A stretch of DNA of 64,000 bases from Anaerobacillus arseniciselenatis (GCF_001865995.1 NZ_MLQQ01000001.1:806001-870000), one strand, 5' to 3'; positions 9,350 through 19,972 are shown, numbered from the stretch's first letter. Notes: generated by a model not told the origin, from the sequence alone. Numbers and translations are program-made.

Positions 9350-11191
9350 TTATTTCTTCTCTTCGTCTTTCACTTCTTCGTATTCAGCATCTACTACATT
9401 ATCATCTGCTTTAGCTTCTCCGGCCGCTTCGCCTTCTTGACCTTGTGCCGCTTGTGCTGCTTGAGCAGCTTGCTCATATAGCTTTGTTGATAATGCTTGA
9501 ACAATTTCTTGAAGTTCATCTTTCGCCGTTTTAATCGCCTCAGTATCAGTTCCTTCAAGAGCTGTTTTCACTTTATCTTTCGCTTCGTTTGCTTTTGCAA
9601 CTTCAGCTTCGTCTACTTTACCTTCTAATTCTTTTAATGTTTTCTCAGTAGTGAAAACTAATTGGTCTGCCTCGTTACGAAGATCTACTTCTTCACGACG
9701 CTTTTTATCAGCTTCAGCGTTTGCCTCAGCGTCTTTTACCATTTTATCAATCTCTTCTTCTGAAAGTCCTGAAGAAGATGTAATTGTGATTGATTGCTCT
9801 TTATTTGTTCCTAAATCTTTCGCTTTTACATTTACAATACCGTTAGCATCAATATCAAACGATACTTCAATTTGTGGAACACCACGAGGTGCTGGTGGAA
9901 TATCCGTTAATTGGAATCTTCCTAACGTTTTGTTATCAGCCGCCATTTGACGCTCACCTTGAAGTACGTGAATGTCTACAGACGGTTGGTTATCACTAGC
10001 TGTTGAGAATACTTGAGACTTACTTGTTGGGATTGTCGTGTTACGATCAATTAACTTCGTAAACACCGCACCCATTGTTTCAATACCTAAAGATAAAGGA
10101 GTTACATCTAGTAATACAACATCTTTAACATCACCTGTAAGAACACCCGCTTGAACAGCTGCACCTAACGCTACAACTTCATCAGGGTTAACCCCTTTAT
10201 GTGGGTCTTTACCAGTTAATTTTTTGATTGCTTCTTGAACAGCTGGGATACGAGTTGATCCACCAACAAGAACAATTTTATCAATCTCACTTGCAGACAT
10301 CCCTGAATCTTGAAGCGCGCGACGAGTTGGCCCCATTGTACGCTCTACTAAATCACTAGATAATTCTTCGAACTTAGCACGAGTTAATGTTAACTCTAAG
10401 TGTTTAGGTCCACTAGCATCAGCTGTAATGAACGGTAAAGAGATTTGTGTAGAAGTCACACCTGAAAGATCTTTTTTTGCTTTTTCAGCAGCATCCTTTA
10501 AGCGTTGTAATGCCATTTTATCTTGAGAAAGATCAATACTATTTTCTTTCTTAAATTCAGCTACTAAATGGTCAATGATGACTTGGTCAAAATCATCACC
10601 ACCAAGCTTGTTGTCACCAGATGTTGCTTTAACTTCGAAGAAACCTTCTCCTAATTCAAGGATCGATACGTCAAAAGTACCGCCACCTAAGTCATAAACT
10701 AAAATTGTTTGATCTTCTTGTTTTTCAAGACCATATGCAAGTGCTGCAGCCGTTGGTTCATTGACAATGCGGTCAACTTCTAAACCAGCAATTTTACCAG
10801 CATCTTTAGTCGCTTGGCGTTGAGAATCATTAAAGTAAGCAGGAACTGTAATAACAGCCTTCGTTACCTTTTCACCTAAATACGCTTCTGCATCTTCTTT
10901 TAATTTTTGAAGAATAATTGCTGAAATTTCTTGTGGTGTATATTGCTTACCTTCAATTTCTTCTTTATGATCTGTACCCATGTAACGTTTAATAGATTGA
11001 ATCGTGTTAGGGTTTGTAATCGCTTGACGCTTAGCTACTTCACCAACTAAACGTTCTCCATTTTTAAATGCAACTACAGATGGTGTTGTTCTATTTCCTT
11101 CTGGGTTAGGGATAACTGTCGCTTCCCCACCTTCCATTACGGCTACACAAGAGTTTGTTGTACCTAAATCAATACCAATTACTTTACTCAT
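9350..11191 (-). CDS. dnaK: Chaperone DnaK (Hsp70)
   Basis: 613 residues from the ATG at 11191 ([18 protein letters not shown]), eight bases after AGGAGG. ATPase signatures are [28 protein letters not shown] and [11 protein letters not shown]. The substrate-binding domain and a helical lid follow, with an Ala/Gln-rich C-terminal tail ending EEKK. It folds and disaggregates proteins with DnaJ and GrpE. It is third in hrcA-grpE-dnaK, under CIRCE/HrcA control. Confidence 0.98.
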   Translation of the reverse strand: MSKVIGIDLGTTNSCVAVMEGGEATVIPNPEGNRTTPSVVAFKNGERLVGEVAKRQAITNPNTIQSIKRYMGTDHKEEIEGKQYTPQEISAIILQKLKEDAEAYLGEKVTKAVITVPAYFNDSQRQATKDAGKIAGLEVDRIVNEPTAAALAYGLEKQEDQTILVYDLGGGTFDVSILELGEGFFEVKATSGDNKLGGDDFDQVIIDHLVAEFKKENSIDLSQDKMALQRLKDAAEKAKKDLSGVTSTQISLPFITADASGPKHLELTLTRAKFEELSSDLVERTMGPTRRALQDSGMSASEIDKIVLVGGSTRIPAVQEAIKKLTGKDPHKGVNPDEVVALGAAVQAGVLTGDVKDVVLLDVTPLSLGIETMGAVFTKLIDRNTTIPTSKSQVFSTASDNQPSVDIHVLQGERQMAADNKTLGRFQLTDIPPAPRGVPQIEVSFDIDANGIVNVKAKDLGTNKEQSITITSSSGLSEEEIDKMVKDAEANAEADKKRREEVDLRNEADQLVFTTEKTLKELEGKVDEAEVAKANEAKDKVKTALEGTDTEAIKTAKDELQEIVQALSTKLYEQAAQAAQAAQGQEGEAAGEAKADDNVVDAEYEEVKDEEKK

Positions 11192-11227
11192 TGACATTTC
11201 CTCCTAAAAATTATGTAAATAGACTAA

Positions 11228-11797
11228 TTATTGATTAACTTTAACCATGGATGGTCTAATGACACGATCTTTTAACTTATAACCTTTTTGAAGCTCTTCT
11301 ACTACTTGATTTGATTCGTGTTCATCACTTTCTACCGTCATCACCGCTTGGTGATAGTTTGGATCAAAGGCTTTCCCTACAGCCTCAATAACTTCTAAAC
11401 CTTCTTTTTGCATTGCATCAGTTAATTGGCGATACACCATTTCCATACCCTGAAGCAATGATTTCGCATCATCACTTTCAACTTTCACAGATAATGCCCT
11501 GTCAAAGTTATCGATCGCAGGAATTAATTCTTCTATAAGATTTTGAGATCTATATTTAGCAGCAGACTCTGCCTCAATCTTAGTACGACGACGGAAATTA
11601 TCATAATCTGCTTGGACACGGAGAAGTCGCTCATTTACCTTATCAACTTCCGCCTCTAGTTCCTGTATTTTCAGTTGTTCTTCAGATAAAACAACATCTT
11701 CTTTAGCGTCCTCTATATCTACTACATTTTCAGCATTGTCTACTATCTCTTCTTGAGATACATGTTCTTCTTGTAAGTTTTGTTTTTCTTGCGCCAA
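11228..11797 (-). CDS. grpE: Nucleotide exchange factor GrpE
   Basis: 189 residues beginning at a TTG at 11797, six bases after GGAGGTG. An acidic disordered N-terminus is followed by a long coiled-coil helix (about residues 35-90, [14 protein letters not shown]) and the C-terminal beta-wing with the GrpE signature ([14 protein letters not shown]). It promotes ADP release from DnaK. It is preceded by a stable hairpin in the hrcA-grpE spacer. Confidence 0.96.
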   Translation of the reverse strand: MAQEKQNLQEEHVSQEEIVDNAENVVDIEDAKEDVVLSEEQLKIQELEAEVDKVNERLLRVQADYDNFRRRTKIEAESAAKYRSQNLIEELIPAIDNFDRALSVKVESDDAKSLLQGMEMVYRQLTDAMQKEGLEVIEAVGKAFDPNYHQAVMTVESDEHESNQVVEELQKGYKLKDRVIRPSMVKVNQ

Positions 11798-11820
11798 CTA
11801 TTTCACCTCCCTAGTAAAGT

Positions 11821-11897
11821 TCCCAACTGAATGACGAGACTGCCCCGAGACTAAAACTTCACTTATGGACAGTCTCAGAAAATACAACCAATTGGGA
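11821..11897 (-). promoter_or_regulatory. Nested stem-loop in the hrcA-grpE spacer
   Basis: GAGACTG (11836-11842) pairs with CAGTCTC (11870-11876). An outer TCCCAA/TTGGGA pair (11821-11826, 11892-11897) encloses it. No T-run follows, so it is not a standard terminator. A comparable stem-loop and mRNA processing event between hrcA and grpE are known for the B. subtilis dnaK operon; the same role here is inferred. Confidence 0.55.
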
Positions 11898-11933
11898 GAA
11901 TAAACATTTCTCAACTATTTGTCAATATTTCCA

Positions 11934-12968
11934 TTACTTATTTCTTTGATACAATTTTGTTAAAGTATTTGTCATATCTTTAGAAAGATAATCTAAAACT
12001 CCGATTACTCGTTGATATTCCATTCGAGTTGGTCCGAGGATACCGATAGTTCCTAGGTGTTTTCCGTCGGCAGTGTATGTTGCTGTAATCACACTACAAT
12101 TATCAATCGCCTCAAGTTTATTTTCTTGGCCAATTTTCACAGTAATCCCTGAACTATCGGAACGGAAAATTTGATGAACCAACTGTTTTTCTTCGAACAT
12201 TTCAAGAAGCTGACGCACTTTTTCAACATCACGAAATTCTGGTTGTGAAAAAATATTCGTCTTTCCCCCAAAAAACACATGATCATTTTTCTCATGAGTA
12301 AAAGACTTTTCCAACATTTGCATCGTATCTTTATAGTTCGAAATATGCATTTTTAAAACATTTCCAACTTCTGAAAATATTTTCCCACGCAACTCAAGCA
12401 TTGAAACTCCTTTTAGGCGTTCATTTAAAATATTAACCATCATTTCAATATCAGTTACTTCCATACCTTGTGGAATATCAACGGCTTGTTTCTCAACATG
12501 ACCAGTGTCAGTGACGATAATCGCTACTGCTGCCTCTTTAGTTAATGGGATAATTTGCAAATGCTTTAACGTCGTATCGAATACTTCCGGTCCCAACACG
12601 ATGGAAGTATAACTCGTTAAATTAGATAAAATCTGTGCTGACTGTTCAATTAATTGCTCGACTTCATGAATTTTCTGGGCAAACATTGATTTAATATCAA
12701 CAATATCAGAATTGTTTAGTAACTCTGGTGATAATAAGTGATCTACATAGTATCGATAACCTTTTTGTGAAGGGATTCTCCCTGCAGAACTATGAGGCTT
12801 TTCTAAAAAACCTAATTCTTCAAGATCTGCCATTTCGTTTCGAATTGTAGCAGGGCTATAAGATATGTCTTCTCTTTTTGATACACTTCTTGAGCCCACT
12901 GGTTCTGCAGAACGAATATAATCATCAATAATTGCTTTTAAAATTAATAATTGTCGCTCTGTTAACAT
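11934..12968 (-). CDS. hrcA: Heat-inducible transcription repressor HrcA
   Basis: 344 residues. The N-terminal winged helix (LTERQLLILKAIIDDYI, then SPATIRNEMADLEELGFLEKPHSSAGRIPS) is typical of HrcA. It is followed by the GAF-like dimerisation domain ending in DYLSKDMTNTLTKLY. HrcA binds CIRCE and represses the operon with GroEL as co-factor in the known system. A perfect CIRCE lies 16 bp upstream of its start, showing autoregulation. Confidence 0.97.
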   Translation of the reverse strand: MLTERQLLILKAIIDDYIRSAEPVGSRSVSKREDISYSPATIRNEMADLEELGFLEKPHSSAGRIPSQKGYRYYVDHLLSPELLNNSDIVDIKSMFAQKIHEVEQLIEQSAQILSNLTSYTSIVLGPEVFDTTLKHLQIIPLTKEAAVAIIVTDTGHVEKQAVDIPQGMEVTDIEMMVNILNERLKGVSMLELRGKIFSEVGNVLKMHISNYKDTMQMLEKSFTHEKNDHVFFGGKTNIFSQPEFRDVEKVRQLLEMFEEKQLVHQIFRSDSSGITVKIGQENKLEAIDNCSVITATYTADGKHLGTIGILGPTRMEYQRVIGVLDYLSKDMTNTLTKLYQRNK

Positions 12969-12983
12969 AATTTATCACCTCTG

Positions 12984-13010
12984 TTAGCACTCTAATTGAA
13001 CGAGTGCTAA
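12984..13010 (-). promoter_or_regulatory. CIRCE operator (HrcA binding site)
   Basis: TTAGCACTC - nine bases - GAGTGCTAA: a perfect match to the CIRCE consensus, just upstream of hrcA and downstream of its promoter. Confidence 0.97.
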
Positions 13011-13021
13011 ATCCTATTAAT

Positions 13022-13051
13022 AAATTACCAAAAATCTATATTCGTTGTCAA
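13022..13051 (-). promoter_or_regulatory. Vegetative promoter of the hrcA-grpE-dnaK operon
   Basis: Minus strand TTGACA (13046-13051), 18 bp, TAATTT (13022-13027), with CIRCE immediately downstream, the usual arrangement for HrcA repression. Confidence 0.7.
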
Positions 13052-13114
13052 CGATTCGAAAGAAGTTTTGGAGTTAAGAGGCAAAAAAACACTATCTATG
13101 TAGACAACTATCAT

Positions 13115-14254
13115 TTATAGCAGAAATTTTTCAAAAACTTCATTAGCTACAAATAAACCATTTTTCGTTAAAGAGATACGATCGTCCTCCACTTTTAGTA
13201 GCCCTTCTGATTTTAACCGTTTAATGTTATTACCAAAAATTTCAAAAGGATCCTTATTGAAACGATTTTGAAACTGTGAAATAGAAACACCTTCTAGTTT
13301 TCGAAGTCCTAAAAACATTTCTTCTTCCATCTTTTCCGCTGTACTTACGACATGACTTTCTAATAGGGGGCGCCCTTGTGAATGAACATTATTTATATAT
13401 TTTTTTATTGGACCAACATTTGCATAGCGCTGCCCTGATACATAGCCATGTGCCCCTGCACCGATCCCATAATATTCTTCATTATTCCAATAGGTGAGAT
13501 TATGCAAACTTTCATACCCATTTTTAGAAAAATTACTTATTTCATAATGATGATAATTTTGTTCTGTTAACATATTGATTAAAACATCATACATTGCTAC
13601 TTCATCATCTTCTGGTGGTAAGGGTAACTTTCCTTTGCGTTGCAATTGGTGAAACACCGTTTTTTCTTCTACCTTAAGTGAATACGCTGAAAAATGAGGG
13701 ATCTCAAGCTCCAATGACTTTTCTATGGACTCTATAAAATTGGCCACTGACTGACCTGGTAATCCGAACATTAAATCAATCGATATATTTTCAAAGCCCA
13801 TTCTTCTTGCACTTTCAATTGTACGATAAATATCTTTTTCATCATGAGCCCGTCCAATCTTTTTTAAAAGATCTTCTTGAAAAGCTTGAGCACCAATACT
13901 CAAACGGTTCACTCCAGCGGACTTTAACAGCGATAACTTCTCGTCAGAAATATTCCCAGGGTTGATTTCAAACGTGTATTCTCTCGGTTTTTGTAATGAA
14001 AAAACTTGATTTATTGAATCTAATAACGGCTCTAACTGTTGAGATGATAAAGAAGAAGGAGTTCCTCCACCGATATAGACCGTTTCAATATGATCATATG
14101 GGAATTGTGAGACCGCCTCTTTCATTTCTTTTTCACAGGCCTTGACGTACTCCTCAATGGGCTGCCCTTTTAAATACACTTTATTAAAATCGCAATAATG
14201 ACAAATTTGCTCACAAAAAGGAATATGTACATATACAGCTTTCGGTAAAGCCAT
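13115..14254 (-). CDS. hemW: Radical SAM heme chaperone HemW
   Basis: 379 residues. The N-terminal radical-SAM site is CEQICHYCDF (CxxxCxxC), followed by YIGGGTPSSL and the HemN-like C-terminal domain. HemW binds heme and delivers it to target proteins; older annotation as oxygen-independent coproporphyrinogen oxidase is probably wrong for this short N-terminus form. It lies between lepA and hrcA as in B. subtilis (yqeR/hemN position). Confidence 0.9.
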   Translation of the reverse strand: MALPKAVYVHIPFCEQICHYCDFNKVYLKGQPIEEYVKACEKEMKEAVSQFPYDHIETVYIGGGTPSSLSSQQLEPLLDSINQVFSLQKPREYTFEINPGNISDEKLSLLKSAGVNRLSIGAQAFQEDLLKKIGRAHDEKDIYRTIESARRMGFENISIDLMFGLPGQSVANFIESIEKSLELEIPHFSAYSLKVEEKTVFHQLQRKGKLPLPPEDDEVAMYDVLINMLTEQNYHHYEISNFSKNGYESLHNLTYWNNEEYYGIGAGAHGYVSGQRYANVGPIKKYINNVHSQGRPLLESHVVSTAEKMEEEMFLGLRKLEGVSISQFQNRFNKDPFEIFGNNIKRLKSEGLLKVEDDRISLTKNGLFVANEVFEKFLL

Positions 14255-14275
14255 GAGGTCACCATCTTTCTTTTT

Positions 14276-14385
14276 TCAATTTACAATGTACAATTTAAAA
14301 TTAAAAATTAAATTTATTTTTAGTAGCGCTACGAAGGACTGCATAAAAAAATTGTGAATTTTTAATTTTGAATTGTACATTAAAT
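14276..14385. repeat. AT-rich palindromic spacer repeat
   Basis: CAATTTACAATGTACAATTTAAAATTAAAAATT on one side is mirrored by AATTTTTAATTTTGAATTGTACATT on the other, around a TAGTAGCGCTACGAAGG centre. This gives a hairpin of about 110 bp similar in design to the heptad palindromes elsewhere, but with a different sequence. Confidence 0.6.
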
Positions 14386-14416
14386 TAAAGCCGTAGAAAT
14401 GAGCTTCTACGGCTTA
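14385..14416 (-). terminator. Terminator after lepA
   Basis: AGCCGTAGAA-ATGAGC-TTCTACGGCT is a perfect 10-bp stem. On the minus strand it is followed by TTAATTTAAT. Confidence 0.75.
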
Positions 14417-14427
14417 CTCCATAATTA

Positions 14428-16254
14428 TTACTTACTTTCATCCATACGAAGAACGGCCATGAACGCTTCTTGTGGCACTTCTACATTCCCTACACTCTTC
14501 ATACGCTTTTTACCCTCTTTTTGTTTCTCTAAAAGTTTACGCTTACGCGAGATGTCACCACCGTAACATTTTGCTAATACATTTTTACGAATCGCTTTAA
14601 TTGTTGAACGAGCAATAATTTTCTGTCCGATACTAGCTTGAACTGGGACCTCAAACTGTTGACGAGGAATTAATTCTTTCAACTTATCAACAATGACTTT
14701 TCCACGGTCATAAGCAAAATCTCGGTGAACAATAACAGATAGCGCATCGACTTTTTCGGCATTTAATAAAATATCCATTTTTACGAGTTTCGATTGCTTG
14801 TAACCGATCAACTCATAGTCAAATGATGCATATCCTTTAGTACTCGATTTCAATTGATCAAAGAAATCATAAACAATTTCTGATAGTGGAATTTCATATG
14901 TGATTGTTACACGGTTAGCATCTAAATATTTCATATCAAGATAATTACCACGTTTTTTCTGACAAATTTCCATGACTGCACCGACATAGTCGTTCGGTAC
15001 CATCACTGATGCTTTCACATACGGTTCTTCAACAAATTCGATTTGTTGCGCATCAGGCATCTTTGATGGATTATCAATGCGCTCCTCCTCACCATTTGTT
15101 AATGTGACGCGGTAAATAACACTTGGTGCTGTCGTGATTAAATCAATATTAAACTCTCTTTCAATGCGTTCTTGAATAATTTCCATGTGTAAAAGTCCTA
15201 AGAAACCACATCGGAAACCAAACCCTAACGCTTGAGAAGTTTCTGGCTCATATTGCAGGGATGCATCATTTAATTCTAGCTTTTCAAGAGCATCTCTTAA
15301 ATCATTATAATCATTTGTATCAACGGGATATAACCCACAAAACACCATTGGGTTCATTTTTCGATATCCAGCTAGAGCTTCACTAGCAGGGTTATTGACA
15401 CTTGTAATCGTATCCCCGACGCGACTGTCACCCACATTTTTTATAGATGCCGTTAAGAAACCAACGTCTCCAACAGTTAATTCATCACGCTTCACTGGCT
15501 TAGGTGTAAATACTCCCGCTTCAATCACTTCAAATTCTTTACCTGTTGCCATCATTCGTATTTTTTCCCCAGGTTTAATCGTTCCTTCGATGATTCTAAT
15601 ATAAACGATTACCCCTCGATAAGGATCGTATAACGAATCAAAAATAAGTGCTTTTAACGGGCCTTCCGGGTCACCACTAGGGGCAGGTACTTTCTCTACA
15701 ACTTGTTCTAAAATTTCTTCAATACCAATCCCATTTTTCGCAGAAGCAAGAACAGCATCTGAAGTATCAAGACCAATAATATCTTCTACTTCTTGTTTTA
15801 CTCGCTCAGGTTCTGCACTCGGTAAATCAATTTTATTTACAACTGGTAATATTTCCAAGTCGTTATCAAGTGCTAAATATACATTCGCAAGCGTCTGAGC
15901 TTCAATTCCTTGAGCTGCATCGACGATAAGTAAAGCCCCTTCACAAGCTGCTAAGCTTCGTGATACTTCATACGTGAAATCAACGTGTCCAGGGGTATCA
16001 ATTAAATGAAAGATATATTCCTCTCCATCTTTCGCTTTATACGTTAACTGAACCGCATTTAATTTAATCGTAATTCCTCGTTCACGTTCAAGGTCCATCG
16101 CATCAAGCATTTGATCTTTCATCTCACGTTGGGTTAGGGCACTTGTTTGTTCTAGTATACGATCTGCAAGTGTCGACTTCCCATGATCTATATGAGCAAT
16201 AATTGAAAAATTACGGATTTTCGATCTGCGTTTTAAACGTTCTTCTTTGTTCAT
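14428..16254 (-). CDS. lepA: Elongation factor 4 (LepA), back-translocating GTPase
   Basis: 608 residues. GTPase motifs are [10 protein letters not shown] (P-loop), RGITIKLN (G2), DTPGHVDF (G3), NKIDLP (G4) and ASAKNGIG (G5). EF-G-like domains follow, with the LepA-specific C-terminal domain ending [18 protein letters not shown]. It acts on stalled or mistranslocated ribosomes. The gene is flanked by repeats and has its own terminator. Confidence 0.97.
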   Translation of the reverse strand: MNKEERLKRRSKIRNFSIIAHIDHGKSTLADRILEQTSALTQREMKDQMLDAMDLERERGITIKLNAVQLTYKAKDGEEYIFHLIDTPGHVDFTYEVSRSLAACEGALLIVDAAQGIEAQTLANVYLALDNDLEILPVVNKIDLPSAEPERVKQEVEDIIGLDTSDAVLASAKNGIGIEEILEQVVEKVPAPSGDPEGPLKALIFDSLYDPYRGVIVYIRIIEGTIKPGEKIRMMATGKEFEVIEAGVFTPKPVKRDELTVGDVGFLTASIKNVGDSRVGDTITSVNNPASEALAGYRKMNPMVFCGLYPVDTNDYNDLRDALEKLELNDASLQYEPETSQALGFGFRCGFLGLLHMEIIQERIEREFNIDLITTAPSVIYRVTLTNGEEERIDNPSKMPDAQQIEFVEEPYVKASVMVPNDYVGAVMEICQKKRGNYLDMKYLDANRVTITYEIPLSEIVYDFFDQLKSSTKGYASFDYELIGYKQSKLVKMDILLNAEKVDALSVIVHRDFAYDRGKVIVDKLKELIPRQQFEVPVQASIGQKIIARSTIKAIRKNVLAKCYGGDISRKRKLLEKQKEGKKRMKSVGNVEVPQEAFMAVLRMDESK

Positions 16255-16401
16255 TTTATATCACTCCTATGTATAAAAGCTCAAGCGCAAAGGTTTACTC
16301 GCTATCACTAAACTACTCCAAGTTAATACACTAGCATAAATTATAACAATAGCGTCGACTTGTTTCAATTAAATTTAAAATTAGTGTGAAATATTGAGCC
16401 A

Positions 16402-16660
16402 TTTTCGTACAAAACACTGATGACGATATCCGTCACACTCTAACAGGAAAAAATTCCGGTCGATTTCCCTCACTGCGCTGTAAAGCTACTGACCTCAGTC
16501 ACACCTTGTGATACTTCTTAGCAAATTCATCGTGCTGCTTTGCGACGAGTAACCGCAGGAGCACTTCGTTCCGAATTTAGAGGCTTGTTCGGAAAAGTCG
16601 ACCGTCATTCATTTTTTCATACAAAATGCCCATGACGGTAATCCATCACTATAAAATTAT
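16402..16660. repeat. Dispersed GCGACGAG-core repeat, copy between lepA and yqxA
   Basis: The order is TTCGTACAAAACACTGATGACG, then ACTGACCTCAGTCACACC, then TGCTGCTTTGCGACGAGTAACCGCAGGAGC, then GAGGCTTGTTC, then TTTTTTCATACAAAA...CATGACGG. The same modules recur in the same order at 17170-17400 and 48765-48980. It fills the gap upstream of lepA; no ORF is supported here. Confidence 0.85.
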
Positions 16661-16726
16661 GTAAAACTCAGTTCTATTCTTTCCAACTAACGAACAAACC
16701 AACGAGTCAACTTTTAAAAACAAAAA

Positions 16727-16778
16727 AGACCGCCAATGCAGCCTTTCTTAATATTCGCGTTTGCGGGCAGTCTTTATG
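16727..16778 (-). terminator. Terminator after yqxA
   Basis: Minus-strand RNA AAAGACUGCC pairs with GGCGGUCUUU (one G-U) and is followed by UUUUG. The stem begins right at the yqxA stop. Confidence 0.75.
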
Positions 16779-17118
16779 TTAAAACACTAGCAACCGAATT
16801 AGTTATTTTAGTTAATATATTTGAAAATAGGTGATCTAAAGCATCAGAAAGCTTTACACCCATTTGCGAAAACAAATTAAACGTTTCAATTTGCTCAAGT
16901 TGTTGCTGCTTTTCTTGGAGGTCGTGACTAGTTATCTTATCATCTTCGTTTATAACTTCAGACGTTGTTACATCGTTATTTTTAATAATCGTAGCAGTGG
17001 AGTAACTTTCATCACCCGTCATTTTAACGATATTATTACTAGCCATCTGAATCCCTACTAATATACCTAAAAATAGAATAGTAGTTATAAAAAAGCACTT
17101 TAAAAAGAACTTCGTCAC
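16774..17118 (-). CDS. yqxA: YqxA-like small membrane protein (DUF3679 type)
   Basis: 114 residues from the GTG at 17118, six bases after GGAGGTG; an upstream ATG in the same frame would put that site inside the gene. There is one N-terminal TM segment (about residues 6-24), then a hydrophilic stretch with EKQQQLEQIE and a C-terminal amphipathic helix. It occupies the yqxA position between lepA and spoIIP. The function is unknown; the call rests on position, length and topology. Confidence 0.65.
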   Translation of the reverse strand: MTKFFLKCFFITTILFLGILVGIQMASNNIVKMTGDESYSTATIIKNNDVTTSEVINEDDKITSHDLQEKQQQLEQIETFNLFSQMGVKLSDALDHLFSNILTKITNSVASVLT

Positions 17119-17169
17119 AATCAACACCTCCATAGAAAAAATATCTCTTAGTTCAACTAACCAACCTTC

Positions 17170-17400
17170 CAACTTTTTCTTACAAAACCCTTATGACGGT
17201 AACCGTCACCATTTGAAATGTAAAAGGCGAATGATTTCCTTCACTTCGCTGTGAAGATACTGACCTCAATCACATCATGGCACGCTTCTTAGCAAAGGCT
17301 CCGTGCTGCTTTGCGACGAGTAACCGCAAGAGCACCTTCTAACGATTCTCAGAGGCTCGTTCACGAAATCATTCGACTTTTTTCATACAAAACCAACCTG
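17170..17400. repeat. Dispersed GCGACGAG-core repeat between yqxA and spoIIP
   Basis: CATGACGG-type start (TTATGACGGTAACCGTCACC), then GGCGAATGATTTCCTTCACTTCGCTGTG, ACTGACCTCAATCACATCATGG, the core GCGACGAGTAACCGCAAGA, GAGGCTCGTTCACGAAATCATTCG, and TTTTTTCATACAAAACC. The outer GCGAATGATTTC/GAAATCATTCG arms can form a long hairpin. Confidence 0.88.
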
Positions 17401-17409
17401 TTGTTATAT

Positions 17410-18585
17410 TTACTTCGTTACTTTTTCAGCGCCCCAGTAAAAGTCACTAAATACCTCTGCAAATACTTCTGCCGAGCGATACGCTTCCTCCAATGTATTA
17501 TCTATGCCACCTATTTCTATTAAAACAGAATTTGGTGATAAATCTTGATTATACCGGCCGTTAGTCCCCGCTCCACCTTTTGAAATAACCCCTCTACTTA
17601 AACCAGGGTATTTTTGATCTAACAACTCATGCAATTCTGCAGCTAACTGAAGATTTTTTTCGTAATTTTTATTATTTTCACCTATGACAAATAATGTTCT
17701 CGCGTACTCAACACCATTAATCGTAACTGTGGTTATATCTCTTGGTTGCGCATCTCGATGGACATCGAAAAAGAACTCTAAATCGTTATTTGAGTGGATG
17801 GCTTCTTGGACAATTTCTCTTGAAGCATCATAAGAACGACCATATAGCCAATCACGGTTACTTAATATTGCTCCAATATCACTTTTATCAACATCTACAC
17901 CGATGCCGCGTTTTTCTAACTCACGACTTAAACGATCACCGACAAGAGTAATATTCACAGACTGATGAAAGGCTTCAGAAGGAGCTCTTGCATCTTTCAA
18001 CTCTGGTAAAAATGATTCGCGACTATGGGAATGAACGATATGAACAACTTTACGTCCATCAGTTGAAACTGATGGTGTTACAGTCTCTTCCTCATCCATA
18101 TCTTCTAATTTTTTTATACTTTCTTGTGTAGCTTCTCGTTCTGCCATCATTACTTCTAGTGGAGGAGCTGATTCGATAGGCATATTCGTAAAATCTGTTC
18201 CCTCACCAGCGACAACGATAGTTCCATCAAATAATGCAAATCCCGGTAATTCTCGCCCTAATAAACTTCTTGGGTCTTCTGGATTTAGACTTGTAGCTAA
18301 TTCAAACACTAGCGACGAAACTTTAGGGGGATGACTTTCTTCAGGTAACACTTGTGTGAAATATGGGTTTTCAGTACTCATCATGTACACTAATGCATCA
18401 CTTGATACGTACGAACTCCAAGCATGTACGGTTGTCGATGATAAGCCGTAGCCTGGTTCAAAAGCTGTTAACATTCCTGTAATAATGAATAATGCCATTA
18501 TACCAACGATGACGAGTATCGCCATTCGCTTAAAACTTGTCCTATTTAACGAAACTGTAAAACCTTTAAATTTTCTTGGAGACAT
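17410..18585 (-). CDS. spoIIP: Stage II sporulation protein P (peptidoglycan hydrolase)
   Basis: 391 residues. One N-terminal TM segment (about residues 20-42) anchors it in the mother-cell membrane. An extracytoplasmic domain carries IVHSHSRESFLPEL, FFDVHRDAQPRD and SVLIEIGGIDNTLEEAYRSA, the SpoIIP/amidase-endopeptidase signatures with the metal-binding His and Glu. With SpoIID and SpoIIM it thins septal peptidoglycan and drives engulfment. In B. subtilis the gene lies beside gpr, as here. Confidence 0.95.
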   Translation of the reverse strand: MSPRKFKGFTVSLNRTSFKRMAILVIVGIMALFIITGMLTAFEPGYGLSSTTVHAWSSYVSSDALVYMMSTENPYFTQVLPEESHPPKVSSLVFELATSLNPEDPRSLLGRELPGFALFDGTIVVAGEGTDFTNMPIESAPPLEVMMAEREATQESIKKLEDMDEEETVTPSVSTDGRKVVHIVHSHSRESFLPELKDARAPSEAFHQSVNITLVGDRLSRELEKRGIGVDVDKSDIGAILSNRDWLYGRSYDASREIVQEAIHSNNDLEFFFDVHRDAQPRDITTVTINGVEYARTLFVIGENNKNYEKNLQLAAELHELLDQKYPGLSRGVISKGGAGTNGRYNQDLSPNSVLIEIGGIDNTLEEAYRSAEVFAEVFSDFYWGAEKVTK

Positions 18586-18647
18586 AATTTCACCCTTTCA
18601 AGCTTGTCTACATTATGTATATGACAGCAGTTGAAAGGGTAGAACTT

Positions 18648-18746
18648 TTTTTTGAGTGTTGAATTTTGAGTGTTGAGTTTTTTAGCTTTGCTTCGAAGCA
18701 ATACAGAAAAGCAACTCATAACTCAACACTCTTCACTCAAAACTTT
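18648..18746. repeat. Heptad-based palindromic repeat (TTTTGAG family), copy 2
   Basis: TTGAGTGTTGAATTTTGAG...GCTTCGAAGC...AACTCATAACTCAACACTC forms an imperfect hairpin of about 95 bp between gpr and spoIIP. It is nearly identical in the right arm to 33556-33648 (CAACTCATAACTCAA and CTCTTCACTCAAAACT). Confidence 0.85.
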
Positions 18747-19864
18747 TAGTGAGTGTACATCCCAACATTATCTTGGTCGACTTCGCCGTGTAAGGCTGCG
18801 TTTAATCCAGCGGCAATTACATTGGCCATGTCTTCAATAAAGACGTCTACTTCTTTTGGGGTCACCATTAAATTATGACCGAGTGGCGCTAACACTTCAC
18901 GGATCAATTGTCTTTTTTCTTCCTCTTCCAAGCCACCCATCATACCAAAAATATTTTTTCTCGTATCTAGTTCTGGCATATCTTCATCTGTAAGCTCTCT
19001 TTTTTCTCCAAACGTCATACCCGCAGGTGTTAATGAACGTGACGGTTTATTTCCTTCACGCATTTCTCTTCCAAAATGTTTAAATACGTAATCAATCGTA
19101 TCACTTGTAATTGAGACTGCATCAACAACGGTTGGAATTCCTACAGCAATTACTGGTATTCCTAAAGTATCTTTACTTAATTCTTTCCGTTTATTTCCTA
19201 CTCCAGAGCCAGGGTGAATTCCAGAATCAGAAATTTGGATCGTCGTATTCACCCTTTCGATCGAGCGTGAAGCAAGTGCGTCAATAGCAATAACAAAATC
19301 AGGTTTCGTTTTTTCAATCACACCGTGTATTATATCGCTCGTTTCAATACCGGTAATCCCCATTACCCCAGGAGTAATTGCGCTAACTGGGCGAAATCCA
19401 TCAGAAACTTGTTCTGGCTGTAATTCAAAAATATGTTTCGTAATTAATAAGTTTTCAACGGCAATTGGACCTAGTGCATCAGGCGTAACATTCCAGTTTC
19501 CTAGACCTACAATAAGACAACTAGCATCTTTACTTATTCCTAAGTGTTTTAAAAATTGATTAAATTCCTTTGCAAAAACACGCTCAACCTTTTCTTGAAG
19601 TTCTGTGTCTTTATTTCTGATTCCTTGTGTTTCAAACGTTAAATAGCTACCTTCTTTTTTTCCTAGCCTCTCTGCACCTTCTTTAGTAATCTCAACCGTT
19701 GTTATATGTACTCCTTCTTCATCACGTTCTTTTACAATAACCCCATTTAATGATTGTCGTTCTTTAGGTGCTTTTCTTTCTTCCCTTTCTTTAACCAGTT
19801 CATGAGCTTCAACTGCTAAATCAGTACGTATATTATATTTTTCTAAGTTAATTTCTTTAGTCAT
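18746..19864 (-). CDS. gpr: GPR endopeptidase (spore germination protease)
   Basis: 372 residues ([23 protein letters not shown]), the family length. The short N-terminal propeptide is autoprocessed in the known enzyme. Conserved blocks are [28 protein letters not shown] and [12 protein letters not shown]. It degrades small acid-soluble spore proteins during germination. It is divergent from rpsT, with AGAGGGTG before the ATG. It is expected to be a forespore gene (sigma-F/G in B. subtilis); I see no clear consensus promoter here. Confidence 0.96.
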   Translation of the reverse strand: MTKEINLEKYNIRTDLAVEAHELVKEREERKAPKERQSLNGVIVKERDEEGVHITTVEITKEGAERLGKKEGSYLTFETQGIRNKDTELQEKVERVFAKEFNQFLKHLGISKDASCLIVGLGNWNVTPDALGPIAVENLLITKHIFELQPEQVSDGFRPVSAITPGVMGITGIETSDIIHGVIEKTKPDFVIAIDALASRSIERVNTTIQISDSGIHPGSGVGNKRKELSKDTLGIPVIAVGIPTVVDAVSITSDTIDYVFKHFGREMREGNKPSRSLTPAGMTFGEKRELTDEDMPELDTRKNIFGMMGGLEEEEKRQLIREVLAPLGHNLMVTPKEVDVFIEDMANVIAAGLNAALHGEVDQDNVGMYTH

Positions 19865-19880
19865 TTACAACACCCTCTTT

Positions 19881-19905
19881 GAACAATATTGTATTCAAAT
19901 TGTTC
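19881..19905. promoter_or_regulatory. 7-bp inverted repeat between gpr and rpsT
   Basis: GAACAAT - 11 bases - ATTGTTC, perfectly symmetric arms close to the gpr start. It could be an operator or chance in AT-rich DNA; no regulator is recognised. Confidence 0.3.
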
Positions 19906-19943
19906 CCAGTAGCTTATCCGACTATTCCTTTTTCATTCTGCTA

Positions 19944-19972
19944 TTGCAATTAATCTCTAGTTTTGTTACAAT
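19944..19972 (+). promoter_or_regulatory. Sigma-A promoter of rpsT
   Basis: TTGCAA (19944-19949), 17-bp spacer, TACAAT (19967-19972), about 58 bp before the rpsT start. Confidence 0.75.
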
